Assembly: GCA_002341315.1 (NCBI GenBank)
Contig: DDNV01000075.1
Coordinates: forward strand, 20,031 to 28,840
DNA length: 8,810 nucleotides
Source of the DNA: Cellvibrionales bacterium UBA2511
Lineage (GTDB): Bacteria > Pseudomonadota > Gammaproteobacteria > Pseudomonadales > Porticoccaceae
Direction of reading: 5' to 3'
Under the pieces are notes generated by a model that saw nothing but the letters and a program-made list of their open reading frames with translations, made no database searches and was not told the DNA's origin. The position numbers and the translations under genes were made by a program. Shown here piece by piece: positions 1-6,609 of the stretch. Each line of letters starts with the position of its first letter. Position 1 is the first letter of the stretch.

Positions 1-573
1 CTTGGTGATTTCTCTGGCCAGCACCGCTTCACGGTCGGGGCCGAAGGTGGCAATCATATCCCTAAGTGTGTCGAGTATCCGGTGAGGGGACTCATAAAAA
101 ATCATTGTCTGGGCTGATCCGGCAAGGGTTTCAAATCTTTTCACTCTCGCGGCAGTTTTTGGCGGCGGGAACCCCTCAAAGCTGAACCGGTCACTGGGCA
201 ACCCGGAAGCGCTCAGGGCTGCAATAGCGGCGCAGGCACCGGGGATCGGCGTGACCCTGATGTCCTGCAACCGGGCCTCTCTGACCAGGCGGTAGCCTGG
301 ATCAGAGATCAACGGCGTTCCCGCATCCGAGATGAGCGCCACCGTCTGGCCCTGTACCAGCATATCGAGAACCCGGCCCATCTGTCGTTCATCGCTGTGA
401 TCGTGATAGGCAACCAGCGGTGTATCGATGCCGAGATGTTTCAACAATCGACCACTGTGACGGGTATCCTCTGCAGCAATGAGATCAACCGCATGGAGAA
501 CCTCAACGGCTCGGGGTACCATATCACCCAGATTACCAATGGGCGTGGCCACCACATACAATTGACCCGGCAT
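1..573 (-). CDS. rsmI: 16S rRNA (cytidine(1402)-2'-O)-methyltransferase RsmI, 3' end cut off by window edge
   Basis: The frame reads inward from an ATG at 573-571 and is still open at base 1, so 191 N-terminal residues are present and the C-terminal third is missing. It starts MPGQLYVVATPIGNLGDM, the tetrapyrrole-methylase-type N-terminus of RsmI. Also present are AEDTRHSG (about residues 34-41), SDAGTPLISDPGY (82-94), the IPGACAA loop (110-116) and FYESPHR (159-165), all typical of this SAM-dependent enzyme. The family 2'-O-methylates C1402 of 16S rRNA in the ribosomal P site. The start is supported by AGGTG about nine bases upstream, inside the first codons of the divergent lpoA, and by an in-frame TAG just beyond. 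A close neighbour of lpoA in many gammaproteobacteria, as here. Identity is sure; only the C-terminus is unseen. Confidence 0.96.
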   Translation of the reverse strand, partial: MPGQLYVVATPIGNLGDMVPRAVEVLHAVDLIAAEDTRHSGRLLKHLGIDTPLVAYHDHSDERQMGRVLDMLVQGQTVALISDAGTPLISDPGYRLVREARLQDIRVTPIPGACAAIAALSASGLPSDRFSFEGFPPPKTAARVKRFETLAGSAQTMIFYESPHRILDTLRDMIATFGPDREAVLAREITK

Positions 574-578
574 AAGAA

Positions 579-2477
579 ATGACACCTATGTTCAAATTCA
601 GAATAACAGCGATGGTACTGCTGGGACTGGTTTTAGTGCTCGGCGGCTGTACTCAGACGGGCCGCGACACACCGAAAACCGGTCCGGCGACACCCCTGAG
701 TCCCGCAGAGCGCGCCGAACAGGCGCTCTCACTGGCCGCGAACAGCATAGCACCGCACCGACAACTCCACCAACTAGATGCTGCCGAGCTTCTGGTACTC
801 GCGGGGGACAACCAGCAGGCCCTAAAGGTATTGTCATCAATTGATCAGAATGCGCTCTCCGGTCAGCGCCTTGTGGACTTCTACCTGCTGTTCGCCGAAG
901 TGGCCATGGGTCAGGAACGGTTTTTTCTCGCAAGAGACTTGCTCACAGACCCGGAATTCACGGCCAATGCTGCTCAATTGCCGACCGGCATTCAGGTTAA
1001 GTGGCAAAAACTGCGGGGGGAACTGTTTTCACTATTGGGGGAAGATGAGCAAAGCATCCGCGCTTACGCAGAACTTTCCAGCCTGGTGACATCAACCGGA
1101 GAACAGACAGACATTTCCGAAGCGATATGGCGATTGCTGACCCATATTTCACAGAAGCATCTGGCAGCATTGCAGGCAACGGAATCCGATCCAGTGCTAC
1201 AGGGCTGGTACACACTTGCCAGTAGGGTTCGGGAAAACCAGGGCGATATGGACAAACAGCTGCGCGAGATAACAGATTGGCAAATTAAGTGGCCAGACCA
1301 TCCCGCCGCTCTGAACCCACCACCATCACTCACGGCATTGCAGGAAGTCGCGAGTAATCTCCCTGAACAGATTGCAGTGCTGCTGCCACTGCAGGGCTCC
1401 CTTGCAGAAGCGGGCAAGGCCATTCGCGGCGGCATACTGTCCGCCTGGTATGACGTCAGGGGAGCTCGTGGCAAGACACCATTAATCCGTTTCTACGACA
1501 CGTCCTCCAGCGACGACATCGGTCCACTTTACCAGCAGGCTATCAGCGAGGGAGCCGAGCTGATCATTGGCCCGGTACAACGGGAAAAAGTTGCCCAGTT
1601 ACTCGCCTTTGCTGAGCTGCCGGTACCGACAGTGGCGCTCAATTATCTGGATACACCCAGCACCGAAGTCCGCCAGAATTTTTTTCAGTTTGGCCTTTCC
1701 TCCACCGCTGAAGCGCGTCAGGTCGCCGACCGGGCATGGCTCGAAGGACGCCGGTTCGCACTAGCCATCACACCAGACTCCAGCTCGGGAATACGTGCAT
1801 TGACAGCATTTAGAGAGCGCTGGCAGGAACGAGGCGGCACGCTGGTCGAAGTTCCCGCCTACGGAGCATCCCAGAGCGACTTCATCGCGCTGCTAAAGCC
1901 CACACTTCAGATTGAACAGAGTATTGAGCGCAATAACCGCTTACAGCGTTTACTCGGAAAACAACTGGCGCATACACCCAGGCGGCGCCAGGATCTTGAC
2001 ATGGTCTTTCTGATCGCCTCACCCAGTCAGGCACGACAGATCAAACCCACACTGGATTTTCTTTTCGCCAGTGATCTTCAGGTTTATGGCACTTCTCAAC
2101 TTTTTAGCGGCATACAGGATCCGGGACACAATCGCGATCTGGACGGGGTTCGTTTCAGCGCCATGCCCTGGACACTCCCCGGCTACAGTGCCGACTCTAT
2201 GGGATCAGCAGAAGATCTTGAACCTATTTATCGACATATGTTTGCGCTGGGTATTGATACCTACCATTTGCACCAATGGCTGGGGCAGATGTTGCTGTTT
2301 CCCAATATCCGACTGCCCGGGAACACCGGCATGTTATATCTGACGCCACCGGACACCATTGAACGTGAACAGCCCTGGGGCATTTTTAAAAATGGCAAGG
2401 TGGTTCCCGCCATACAATTGCAGAAAAAAATCCCTGAAGCCGAGCATCAAGCGACTTCCTCAAATCAAACCCCTTGA
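579..2477 (+). CDS. lpoA: Penicillin-binding protein activator LpoA (LppC family outer-membrane lipoprotein)
   Basis: A 632-residue lipoprotein. The signal peptide has a basic start (KFR), a hydrophobic core and the lipobox LGGC, with the lipidated Cys at residue 24. Residue +2 is Thr, not Asp, which favours outer-membrane sorting. Residues about 40-250 are a helical TPR-like region. From about 262 (EQIAVLLPLQGSLAEAGKAI) follows a periplasmic-binding-protein-like domain with IIGPVQREKV (329-338) and, near the end, GIDTYHLHQWL. This two-domain layout is that of LpoA, which activates the peptidoglycan synthase PBP1A from the outer membrane. The neighbours (rsmI divergent, yraN, diaA and dolP downstream) are the classical ones. 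No strong ribosome binding site precedes either ATG 579 or in-frame ATG 588; both give a workable signal peptide, so the start is undecided between them. The TGA stop is at 2475-2477. Confidence 0.95.
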   Translation: MTPMFKFRITAMVLLGLVLVLGGCTQTGRDTPKTGPATPLSPAERAEQALSLAANSIAPHRQLHQLDAAELLVLAGDNQQALKVLSSIDQNALSGQRLVDFYLLFAEVAMGQERFFLARDLLTDPEFTANAAQLPTGIQVKWQKLRGELFSLLGEDEQSIRAYAELSSLVTSTGEQTDISEAIWRLLTHISQKHLAALQATESDPVLQGWYTLASRVRENQGDMDKQLREITDWQIKWPDHPAALNPPPSLTALQEVASNLPEQIAVLLPLQGSLAEAGKAIRGGILSAWYDVRGARGKTPLIRFYDTSSSDDIGPLYQQAISEGAELIIGPVQREKVAQLLAFAELPVPTVALNYLDTPSTEVRQNFFQFGLSSTAEARQVADRAWLEGRRFALAITPDSSSGIRALTAFRERWQERGGTLVEVPAYGASQSDFIALLKPTLQIEQSIERNNRLQRLLGKQLAHTPRRRQDLDMVFLIASPSQARQIKPTLDFLFASDLQVYGTSQLFSGIQDPGHNRDLDGVRFSAMPWTLPGYSADSMGSAEDLEPIYRHMFALGIDTYHLHQWLGQMLLFPNIRLPGNTGMLYLTPPDTIEREQPWGIFKNGKVVPAIQLQKKIPEAEHQATSSNQTP

Positions 2478-2503
2478 TAGCAGTGAAAAACTGTTCCGAT
2501 TAT
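2474..2503 (+). promoter_or_regulatory. Possible sigma-70 promoter for yraN-diaA-dolP
   Basis: TTGATA (2474-2479, overlapping the lpoA stop codon) and GATTAT (2498-2503) are separated by 18 bases. They match the -35 and -10 consensus at five and four of six positions. Transcription would start near 2510, about 40 bases before the yraN ATG. This is a pattern match only; the genes could equally be read from a promoter upstream of lpoA. Confidence 0.3.
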
Positions 2504-2549
2504 CGGGAAATACATACGGGGAAAAACATCAGAAAAAAGGAATTTTCAA

Positions 2550-2939
2550 ATGATGAAAGGGAAACCACCGGCCCGCTCAAATCAGAGCGGTGCTATTGCC
2601 GAACAATGGGCCAGAACATTTTTGGAAGGGCAGGGTCTGGTAACTCTACATCGGAATTACCGGACCCCACAGGGAGAAATCGACCTGATAATGCAGGAGG
2701 GTCAGACCGTGGTCTTTGTCGAAGTTCGACTGCGCAACCATGCCGCCTTCGGTGGTGCGATCTATAGTATTGATCACAGGAAACAACGGCGAATCATTGC
2801 AGCGGCCAGGCATTTTTTACAAACCACCCAGACATGGGACAAGGTAGCCTGCCGTTTTGATGCAGTATGCCTCAGCAAAGACATCACTAATGACCCATCT
2901 TATCAGGTAGAATGGCTGCCAAACGCTTTTGACCACTAA
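2550..2939 (+). CDS. yraN: YraN family protein (UPF0102), predicted nuclease fold
   Basis: A 129-residue soluble protein with the UPF0102 signature: GAIAE (14-18), the N36-Y-R turn, GEIDLI (42-47), VVFVEVR (54-60), a conserved K78 and CRFDAV (101-106). The E43, D45 and E58 pattern resembles a PD-(D/E)XK (Holliday-junction-resolvase-like) active site. The last position is Arg (VEVR) where many nucleases have Lys; as I recall, the E. coli YraN also has Arg there, so this is not evidence of decay. The cellular role of the family is not established. AAGG at 2537-2540 lies nine bases before ATG 2550 and favours it over the adjacent ATG 2553. The gene lies between lpoA and diaA, as in E. coli. Confidence 0.93.
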   Translation: MMKGKPPARSNQSGAIAEQWARTFLEGQGLVTLHRNYRTPQGEIDLIMQEGQTVVFVEVRLRNHAAFGGAIYSIDHRKQRRIIAAARHFLQTTQTWDKVACRFDAVCLSKDITNDPSYQVEWLPNAFDH

Positions 2940-2963
2940 CCCCCAGAAAACCAAAGAAAACCT

Positions 2964-3551
2964 ATGGAATCCAGTGTTATTGAGCTATTTCACGAGAGTA
3001 TTGAAGCGAAAATGGCTTGCGGAGAAATACTGGCACCATTAATTGCAGAAGCCAGTACAGTGGCGGTTCAACGGTTACTCCAGGGGCAAAAGATACTCTG
3101 TTGTGGCAATGGCCTCTCCGCCTCACTATCAAATATTTTTTCCCAATCCCTGTTACTGCAATATAAACTGGAAAGGCCGGGCCTACCGGTAATTTGCCTG
3201 AACAGCAATAGCTCTACAATTACTGCTATCGGCCATTATCACAGTGTCAGTGAAATTTTCAGCAGACAACTGAAAACGCTGGGCCAGGCAGAGGATGTAC
3301 TGGTTATCTTCAGCCTCGGGACCAATCCAAGCAATCTGGTCCAGGCAATTCACACCGCCCATGACCGCGGCATTTCTGTCATTGGTTTTACTGGCGCAGG
3401 CGATGTCGACCTGTCGGCATTGCTGAGCGGCGACGATATTGAGATCCGTGTTGATCACCATGACCGACATCGCATCAGCGAAATTCATTTATTGAGCCTG
3501 TTCTGCCTTTGTGAGCTTATTGATCAACAATTGTTTGGAGGAAATTCTTGA
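2964..3551 (+). CDS. diaA: DnaA initiator-associating protein DiaA (SIS domain)
   Basis: A 195-residue single-SIS-domain protein related to phosphoheptose isomerase GmhA. The core begins at QGQKILCCGNGLSAS (40-54); the second phosphosugar-loop position reads FSLGTNPSN (116-124), and the C-terminal helix has EIHLLSLFCLCELID (173-187). The loops differ from the GNGGS and STSGNS forms of active isomerases, fitting a protein-binding role. In E. coli, DiaA is a tetramer that binds DnaA and promotes timely assembly of initiation complexes at oriC; Leu190 and Phe191 are reported as DnaA-contact residues. Here L190 and F191 fall at exactly those positions, near the C-terminus. The neighbourhood yraN-diaA-dolP supports DiaA over GmhA, and I see no heptose pathway genes nearby. 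The ribosome binding site is weak (AAAGAAAACCT before the ATG). Confidence 0.92.
   Translation: MESSVIELFHESIEAKMACGEILAPLIAEASTVAVQRLLQGQKILCCGNGLSASLSNIFSQSLLLQYKLERPGLPVICLNSNSSTITAIGHYHSVSEIFSRQLKTLGQAEDVLVIFSLGTNPSNLVQAIHTAHDRGISVIGFTGAGDVDLSALLSGDDIEIRVDHHDRHRISEIHLLSLFCLCELIDQQLFGGNS
3537..3541 (+). promoter_or_regulatory. Ribosome binding site GGAGG for dolP, inside the diaA end
   Basis: GGAGG lies nine bases before ATG 3551 and six before the in-frame TTG 3548. It is within the last codons of diaA. With the TGATG stop/start overlap it indicates translational coupling of dolP to diaA, and it favours the ATG. Confidence 0.75.
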
Positions 3552-4123
3552 TGCTGCCACGTCTGGCACCTCTGTTACTCGCGGGTATACTCGCCCTCTC
3601 GGGCTGCACCAGTATTATCCATGCAACCACCGACGAGCCAATCAAGCCCGACCCCTCGTCCACCTCGCTGGGCACCGATATTGATGACTGGCAGATGGAA
3701 ACGCTGATCGGTGTCAATATCAAGAAGGCCCACACAGACCTTGAAAGCGCTCACGTCAACATTACAGCGTACAATGGCGTGATTCTGCTGACCGGTGAAG
3801 TGGCTACCGGAGATCTTCGTACACTGGCGGGTGATACGGCAAGAAAGTTTCGCGGCGTCCGCCAAGTACACAATGAACTGCAGATACGCACCCCAACATC
3901 CCTGATTTCGAGAAGCAATGACACCTGGCTAACCACCAAGGTAAAGGCCAAGTTGATTGCTGAAAAAAACCTGAAATCGTCGACCATAAAAGTGATCACC
4001 GAAAACAGCGTGATCTATCTGATGGGACTAGTGACGCATAGTACCGCCGACCATGCTGCCCTCATTGCCAGTAAAACCCGCGGCGCTCAGCGGGTGGTGA
4101 AGGTTTTTGAATATATCGATTAA
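3551..4123 (+). CDS. dolP: DolP (YraP), BON-domain outer-membrane lipoprotein
   Basis: A 190-residue lipoprotein. The short signal peptide ends in the lipobox LSGC with Cys19; Thr at +2 fits outer-membrane retention. Two BON domains follow: about 49-113 (with VNITAYNGVILLTGEV) and about 124-189 (SNDTWLTTKVKAKL, then SVIYLMGLVT). This is the full double-BON layout of E. coli DolP, which binds anionic phospholipids, localises to division sites, and supports outer-membrane integrity and BAM function. The ATG at 3551 shares its A with the diaA TGA stop. An in-frame TTG at 3548 would add one residue, but the ATG has the better-spaced ribosome binding site and a stronger start codon. The gene ends in TAA, 13 bases before the terminator hairpin. 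Confidence 0.93.
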   Translation: MLPRLAPLLLAGILALSGCTSIIHATTDEPIKPDPSSTSLGTDIDDWQMETLIGVNIKKAHTDLESAHVNITAYNGVILLTGEVATGDLRTLAGDTARKFRGVRQVHNELQIRTPTSLISRSNDTWLTTKVKAKLIAEKNLKSSTIKVITENSVIYLMGLVTHSTADHAALIASKTRGAQRVVKVFEYID

Positions 4124-4136
4124 CAACGCTATCTAT

Positions 4137-4174
4137 AAAAAAACCGGCCCGGTGACAGCCGGGCCGGTTTTTTT
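4137..4174. terminator. Bidirectional rho-independent terminator between dolP and the thiolase gene
   Basis: A perfect nine-pair stem, CCGGCCCGG (4144-4152) with CCGGGCCGG (4159-4167), encloses the loop TGACAG. It is flanked by seven A on the left and seven T on the right, so either strand has a GC-rich hairpin followed by a U run. It lies 13 bases after the dolP stop and 15 after the thiolase stop, where two convergent genes need termination. Confidence 0.93.
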
Positions 4175-4189
4175 ATTACTCGGGAATGG

Positions 4190-5368
4190 CTAAATCAGCT
4201 CGACAGCAACCGCAGTGGCTTCTCCACCACCAATACAGATAGCTGCCACACCCTTGCGCTTCCCGTAGGTTTGCAACGCACCTAGAAGAGTCACAATAAT
4301 CCGGGCACCCGAGGCGCCAATAGGGTGACCCAGGGCACAGGCTCCACCGTGAATATTGACTTTTTCATGGGGCAAACCCAACTCTTTCATGGCCGCCATA
4401 GTGACACAGGCAAAGGCTTCGTTAATTTCAAACAGGTCCACATCATCCTTGCTCCAGGCTACTTTCGCGAGCAGCTTATTGATGGCACCTACCGGAGCGG
4501 TTGTAAACCACTCGGGTTCCTGAGAATGGGTACTGTGGGCGTGAATGGTTGCCAGGGGTTTCATGCCCAGTTTTTCCGCAACAGAAAGACGGGTCAACAC
4601 TAGGGCAGCAGCGCCATCACTGATAGAACTGGCGTTGGCCGCTGTCACAGTGCCATCTTTGATAAACGCAGGGCGCATTTGCGAGATTTTATCGGCAACC
4701 GATTTGCCAGGCTGTTCATCAATGGAACAGACCACCTCGCCCTTGCGGGTTTTGACGGTTACAGGCGCTATTTCACGCTCAAAACTGCCTTCTTTAATCG
4801 CCTGTTGAGCCCGCTCCAGTGAAGTTACGGCAAATGCATCCTGCTCCTCTCTGGTAAAACCGAATTTACTGACACATTTTTCGGCGAAAATACCCATCGC
4901 TTCGCCATTGTAGGCGTCCTCAAGCCCATCCATTGTCATGTGGTCAAAAATCTGCGCATGACCAAACCGGTAACCACTGCGGCCTTGGGTCATTAAATAA
5001 GGGGCGTTAGTCATGCTCTCCATTCCACCGGCTACAGCCACATCCACATTACCCAGTGTCAGGCTGTCACAGGCATTCATCACCGCTTTCATACCGGATC
5101 CACATACCTTATTGAGGGTAGTAGCACCCACACTCGGCGGCAATCCCGCACCAATGGCAGCCTGGCGAGCCGGTGCCTGCCGGAGACCGGCCGTGAGACA
5201 ACAACCCATATCAACGGAGCCAATCAGCTCTCCGGTAACCCCTGCCCGCTCAATGGCAGCCCTGATGGCCACAGCGCCGAGCTCCGTTGTGGGAACACCG
5301 GTAAACTGCCCTTGCATGCTACCGATAGGTGTTCTTGCCATACCGGCAATGACTATTGGATCTGACAT
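4190..5368 (-). CDS. Acetyl-CoA C-acetyltransferase (thiolase II)
   Basis: A complete 392-residue thiolase. The acyl-accepting Cys is C89 in NKVCGSGMKA. GGMESMTNAPYLM spans 114-126, NEAFA is at 316-320, His348 sits in GGACALGHPIGASGAR (341-356), and the second catalytic Cys is C378 in CIGGGEA. C89, H348 and C378 have the same numbers as the well-studied Zoogloea ramigera biosynthetic thiolase. The family condenses two acetyl-CoA to acetoacetyl-CoA or runs the reverse cleavage; the sequence alone does not tell PHB synthesis, ketone use and amino-acid catabolism apart, so no symbol is given. No other beta-oxidation or PHB gene is nearby. The ATG is preceded by GAGG (5377-5380, spacing eight), which touches the sspB TAG stop; only 11 bases separate the genes, implying co-transcription with sspB. 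The gene ends at the shared terminator. Confidence 0.93.
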   Translation of the reverse strand: MSDPIVIAGMARTPIGSMQGQFTGVPTTELGAVAIRAAIERAGVTGELIGSVDMGCCLTAGLRQAPARQAAIGAGLPPSVGATTLNKVCGSGMKAVMNACDSLTLGNVDVAVAGGMESMTNAPYLMTQGRSGYRFGHAQIFDHMTMDGLEDAYNGEAMGIFAEKCVSKFGFTREEQDAFAVTSLERAQQAIKEGSFEREIAPVTVKTRKGEVVCSIDEQPGKSVADKISQMRPAFIKDGTVTAANASSISDGAAALVLTRLSVAEKLGMKPLATIHAHSTHSQEPEWFTTAPVGAINKLLAKVAWSKDDVDLFEINEAFACVTMAAMKELGLPHEKVNIHGGACALGHPIGASGARIIVTLLGALQTYGKRKGVAAICIGGGEATAVAVELI

Positions 5369-5379
5369 AATTGAGACCT

Positions 5380-5817
5380 CTATTTTACAATTCTGAGAGA
5401 AGGTTTTTTGCCACTGTCTCCAGCGGTCCCTCCAGAAGGTTTCTCTTTCGATGGTACAGATTTCACAGGACCAGGCCCGGCAGGTGGTTGAGGATCGGGG
5501 CCAGTCTCCGGCTCGAACATCATACCCTGACCGTTTTCACGAGCGTAAATGCCCAGTATAGACTGGACAGGTAACTCTATCGTACTCGGCACCCCCCCAA
5601 ATCGGGTAGTAAAGGAAATAATCCGGTTGTCCATCACCAGTGAGGTTATTGCTCGCGGCGCCAGATTCAACACAATCTGTCCGTCACTGACATGTTGCTG
5701 GGGAACAGCAACTCCTGGATAAAAGGCATCGGCGACAATGTAGGGGGTGCAGTCGTTATCCACAATCCAGTCATAGAATGCCCGAACCAGATAAGCTTTA
5801 TTTGACGTCATGCTCAT
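5380..5817 (-). CDS. sspB: ClpXP protease specificity-enhancing factor SspB
   Basis: A 145-residue adaptor protein. The folded core (about 7-104) carries YLVRAFYDWIVDN (9-21), DGQIVLNLAPRA (45-56), FTTRFGG (69-75) and IYARENGQGMMFEPE (90-104), all typical of SspB. A flexible tail follows, ending in KKPSLRIVK, which corresponds to the C-terminal ClpX-binding motif of E. coli SspB (RPALRVVK). SspB binds ssrA-tagged peptides from stalled ribosomes and tethers them to ClpX for degradation by ClpXP. The tail is short and rich in Pro, Gly and Lys, unlike the acidic linker of the E. coli protein. No clear ribosome binding site precedes ATG 5817 or the in-frame ATG 5811. sspA lies 97 bases upstream on the same strand, as is usual. 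Confidence 0.95.
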   Translation of the reverse strand: MSMTSNKAYLVRAFYDWIVDNDCTPYIVADAFYPGVAVPQQHVSDGQIVLNLAPRAITSLVMDNRIISFTTRFGGVPSTIELPVQSILGIYARENGQGMMFEPETGPDPQPPAGPGPVKSVPSKEKPSGGTAGDSGKKPSLRIVK

Positions 5818-5858
5818 GACAGTTATTTCGGCCCAATATCTCTGTACTGCAGTTTACG

Positions 5859-5886
5859 AAAAAAGGGACATATCATGCCCCCTTTT
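5859..5886 (-). terminator. Weak hairpin with T run between sspA and sspB, possible attenuator
   Basis: On the minus strand, AAAAGGG (5886-5880) can pair with CCCTTTT (5867-5861) around a 12-base loop, and two more T follow. The stem is short and mostly A-U, so it may only partly stop transcription from sspA into sspB. It could also be chance. I see no convincing promoter in the rest of the 97-base gap. Confidence 0.25.
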
Positions 5887-5914
5887 CAAGATCCTTTCCG
5901 GCCACACAGGATTT

Positions 5915-6541
5915 TCACATATCCCTTTCAAACTCTGACAGACTTTCTGCAAAGGACGGCCGGTCAAACAATCGTTTCATATAGTCCTGTAAAGGCTTTG
6001 TCTGACGATTTGATGGCAGTTTAATCTCAAGGTGCTGTAACCGCCACAAAATAGGTGCCAGGCAGCAGTCGACCAGCGTGAATTCTTCGCTCATAAAAAA
6101 AGGCAAATCGGCAAAGATCGGCGCAATACTTGTCAGGCTGTCACAAAGCTCCTTGCGGGCTATTTCGACTGCCTTGTTGTCAGTGCTGCCAATAATAAAA
6201 TCCAGTTGACTACAGCAATCGCGCTCAATACGGTGCATGAACTGGCGACTCAGTGCTCTGGCTACGGGATAGACAGGCAGTAATGGCGGGTGGGGGAATC
6301 GCTCGTCGAGATACTCCATCATCACTTTGGTTTCATAGAGTGCCAGATCCCGATCTACCAAGGTAGGGAGGGATGCGTAGGGATTCAGTTCAAGTACATC
6401 TTCGGGCAAATTTTTGCCGTCGACATTTTCGATGTCTACCGTGACCCCTTTTTCTGCCAGAACAATACGTACACGATGGCTGTAGTGGCATGTAGGGTCA
6501 GAAAAAAACGTCATCGAAGATCGTTTTGCAACAACCCCCAT
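5915..6541 (-). CDS. sspA: Stringent starvation protein A (SspA), GST-fold RNA polymerase-associated protein
   Basis: A 208-residue glutathione-S-transferase-fold protein. The thioredoxin-like N-domain has MTFFSDPTCHYSHRVRIVLAEKG split across residues 10-32, then LNPYASLPTLVDRDLALYET (52-71). MEYLDERFPHPPL (75-87) contains the PHP surface patch (P83-H84-P85), equivalent to P84-H85-P86 of E. coli SspA, needed for its transcription role. The helical C-domain includes PVYPVARALSRQFMHRIE (89-106) and LVDCCLAPILWRL. SspA binds RNA polymerase and is a starvation and acid-stress regulator; it lacks normal GST activity. TGAGG (6553-6549) sits seven bases before the ATG. It lies between the bc1 genes and sspB, as in many gammaproteobacteria. 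An unusual CC pair (109-110, in RDCCSQ) appears where the E. coli protein has aromatic residues. Confidence 0.95.
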   Translation of the reverse strand: MGVVAKRSSMTFFSDPTCHYSHRVRIVLAEKGVTVDIENVDGKNLPEDVLELNPYASLPTLVDRDLALYETKVMMEYLDERFPHPPLLPVYPVARALSRQFMHRIERDCCSQLDFIIGSTDNKAVEIARKELCDSLTSIAPIFADLPFFMSEEFTLVDCCLAPILWRLQHLEIKLPSNRQTKPLQDYMKRLFDRPSFAESLSEFERDM

Positions 6542-6574
6542 AATAAAACCTCAGTTGTGTTGTTATTGGCAGTT

Positions 6575-6600
6575 GGATGGCGGCCATACGGCAGCCATCC
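6575..6600 (-). other. Intergenic hairpin between petBC and sspA
   Basis: GGATGGC and GCCATCC (6600-6594 and 6581-6575 on the minus strand) form a perfect seven-pair stem. After one T/C mismatch, GCC and GGC add three pairs around the loop GTAT. No T run follows, so it is not a standard intrinsic terminator. It could stabilise the 3' end of a processed petABC message or lower read-through into sspA. Confidence 0.45.
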
Positions 6601-6609
6601 CCATTGAAA

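Noticed and set aside
397..582. Plus-strand open frame of 61 codons spanning the rsmI N-terminus and the lpoA start
   Set aside because: It is antisense to clearly coding rsmI, its product has no recognisable features, and it overlaps the lpoA start.
562..592. TTGACC followed by TATGTT as a promoter for lpoA
   Set aside because: The spacing is 19 bases and transcription would begin after both possible lpoA start codons, so it could not serve this gene.
598..1474. Minus-strand open frames antisense to the lpoA N-terminal half
   Set aside because: They are shadows of a well-supported lipoprotein gene; the products are Arg/Ser/Pro-rich low-complexity translations without domains.
2481..2510. 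Small inverted repeats CAGT/ACTG and CCGA/TCGG after lpoA as a terminator
   Set aside because: The stems are only four pairs each and no T run follows, so they are too weak to call.
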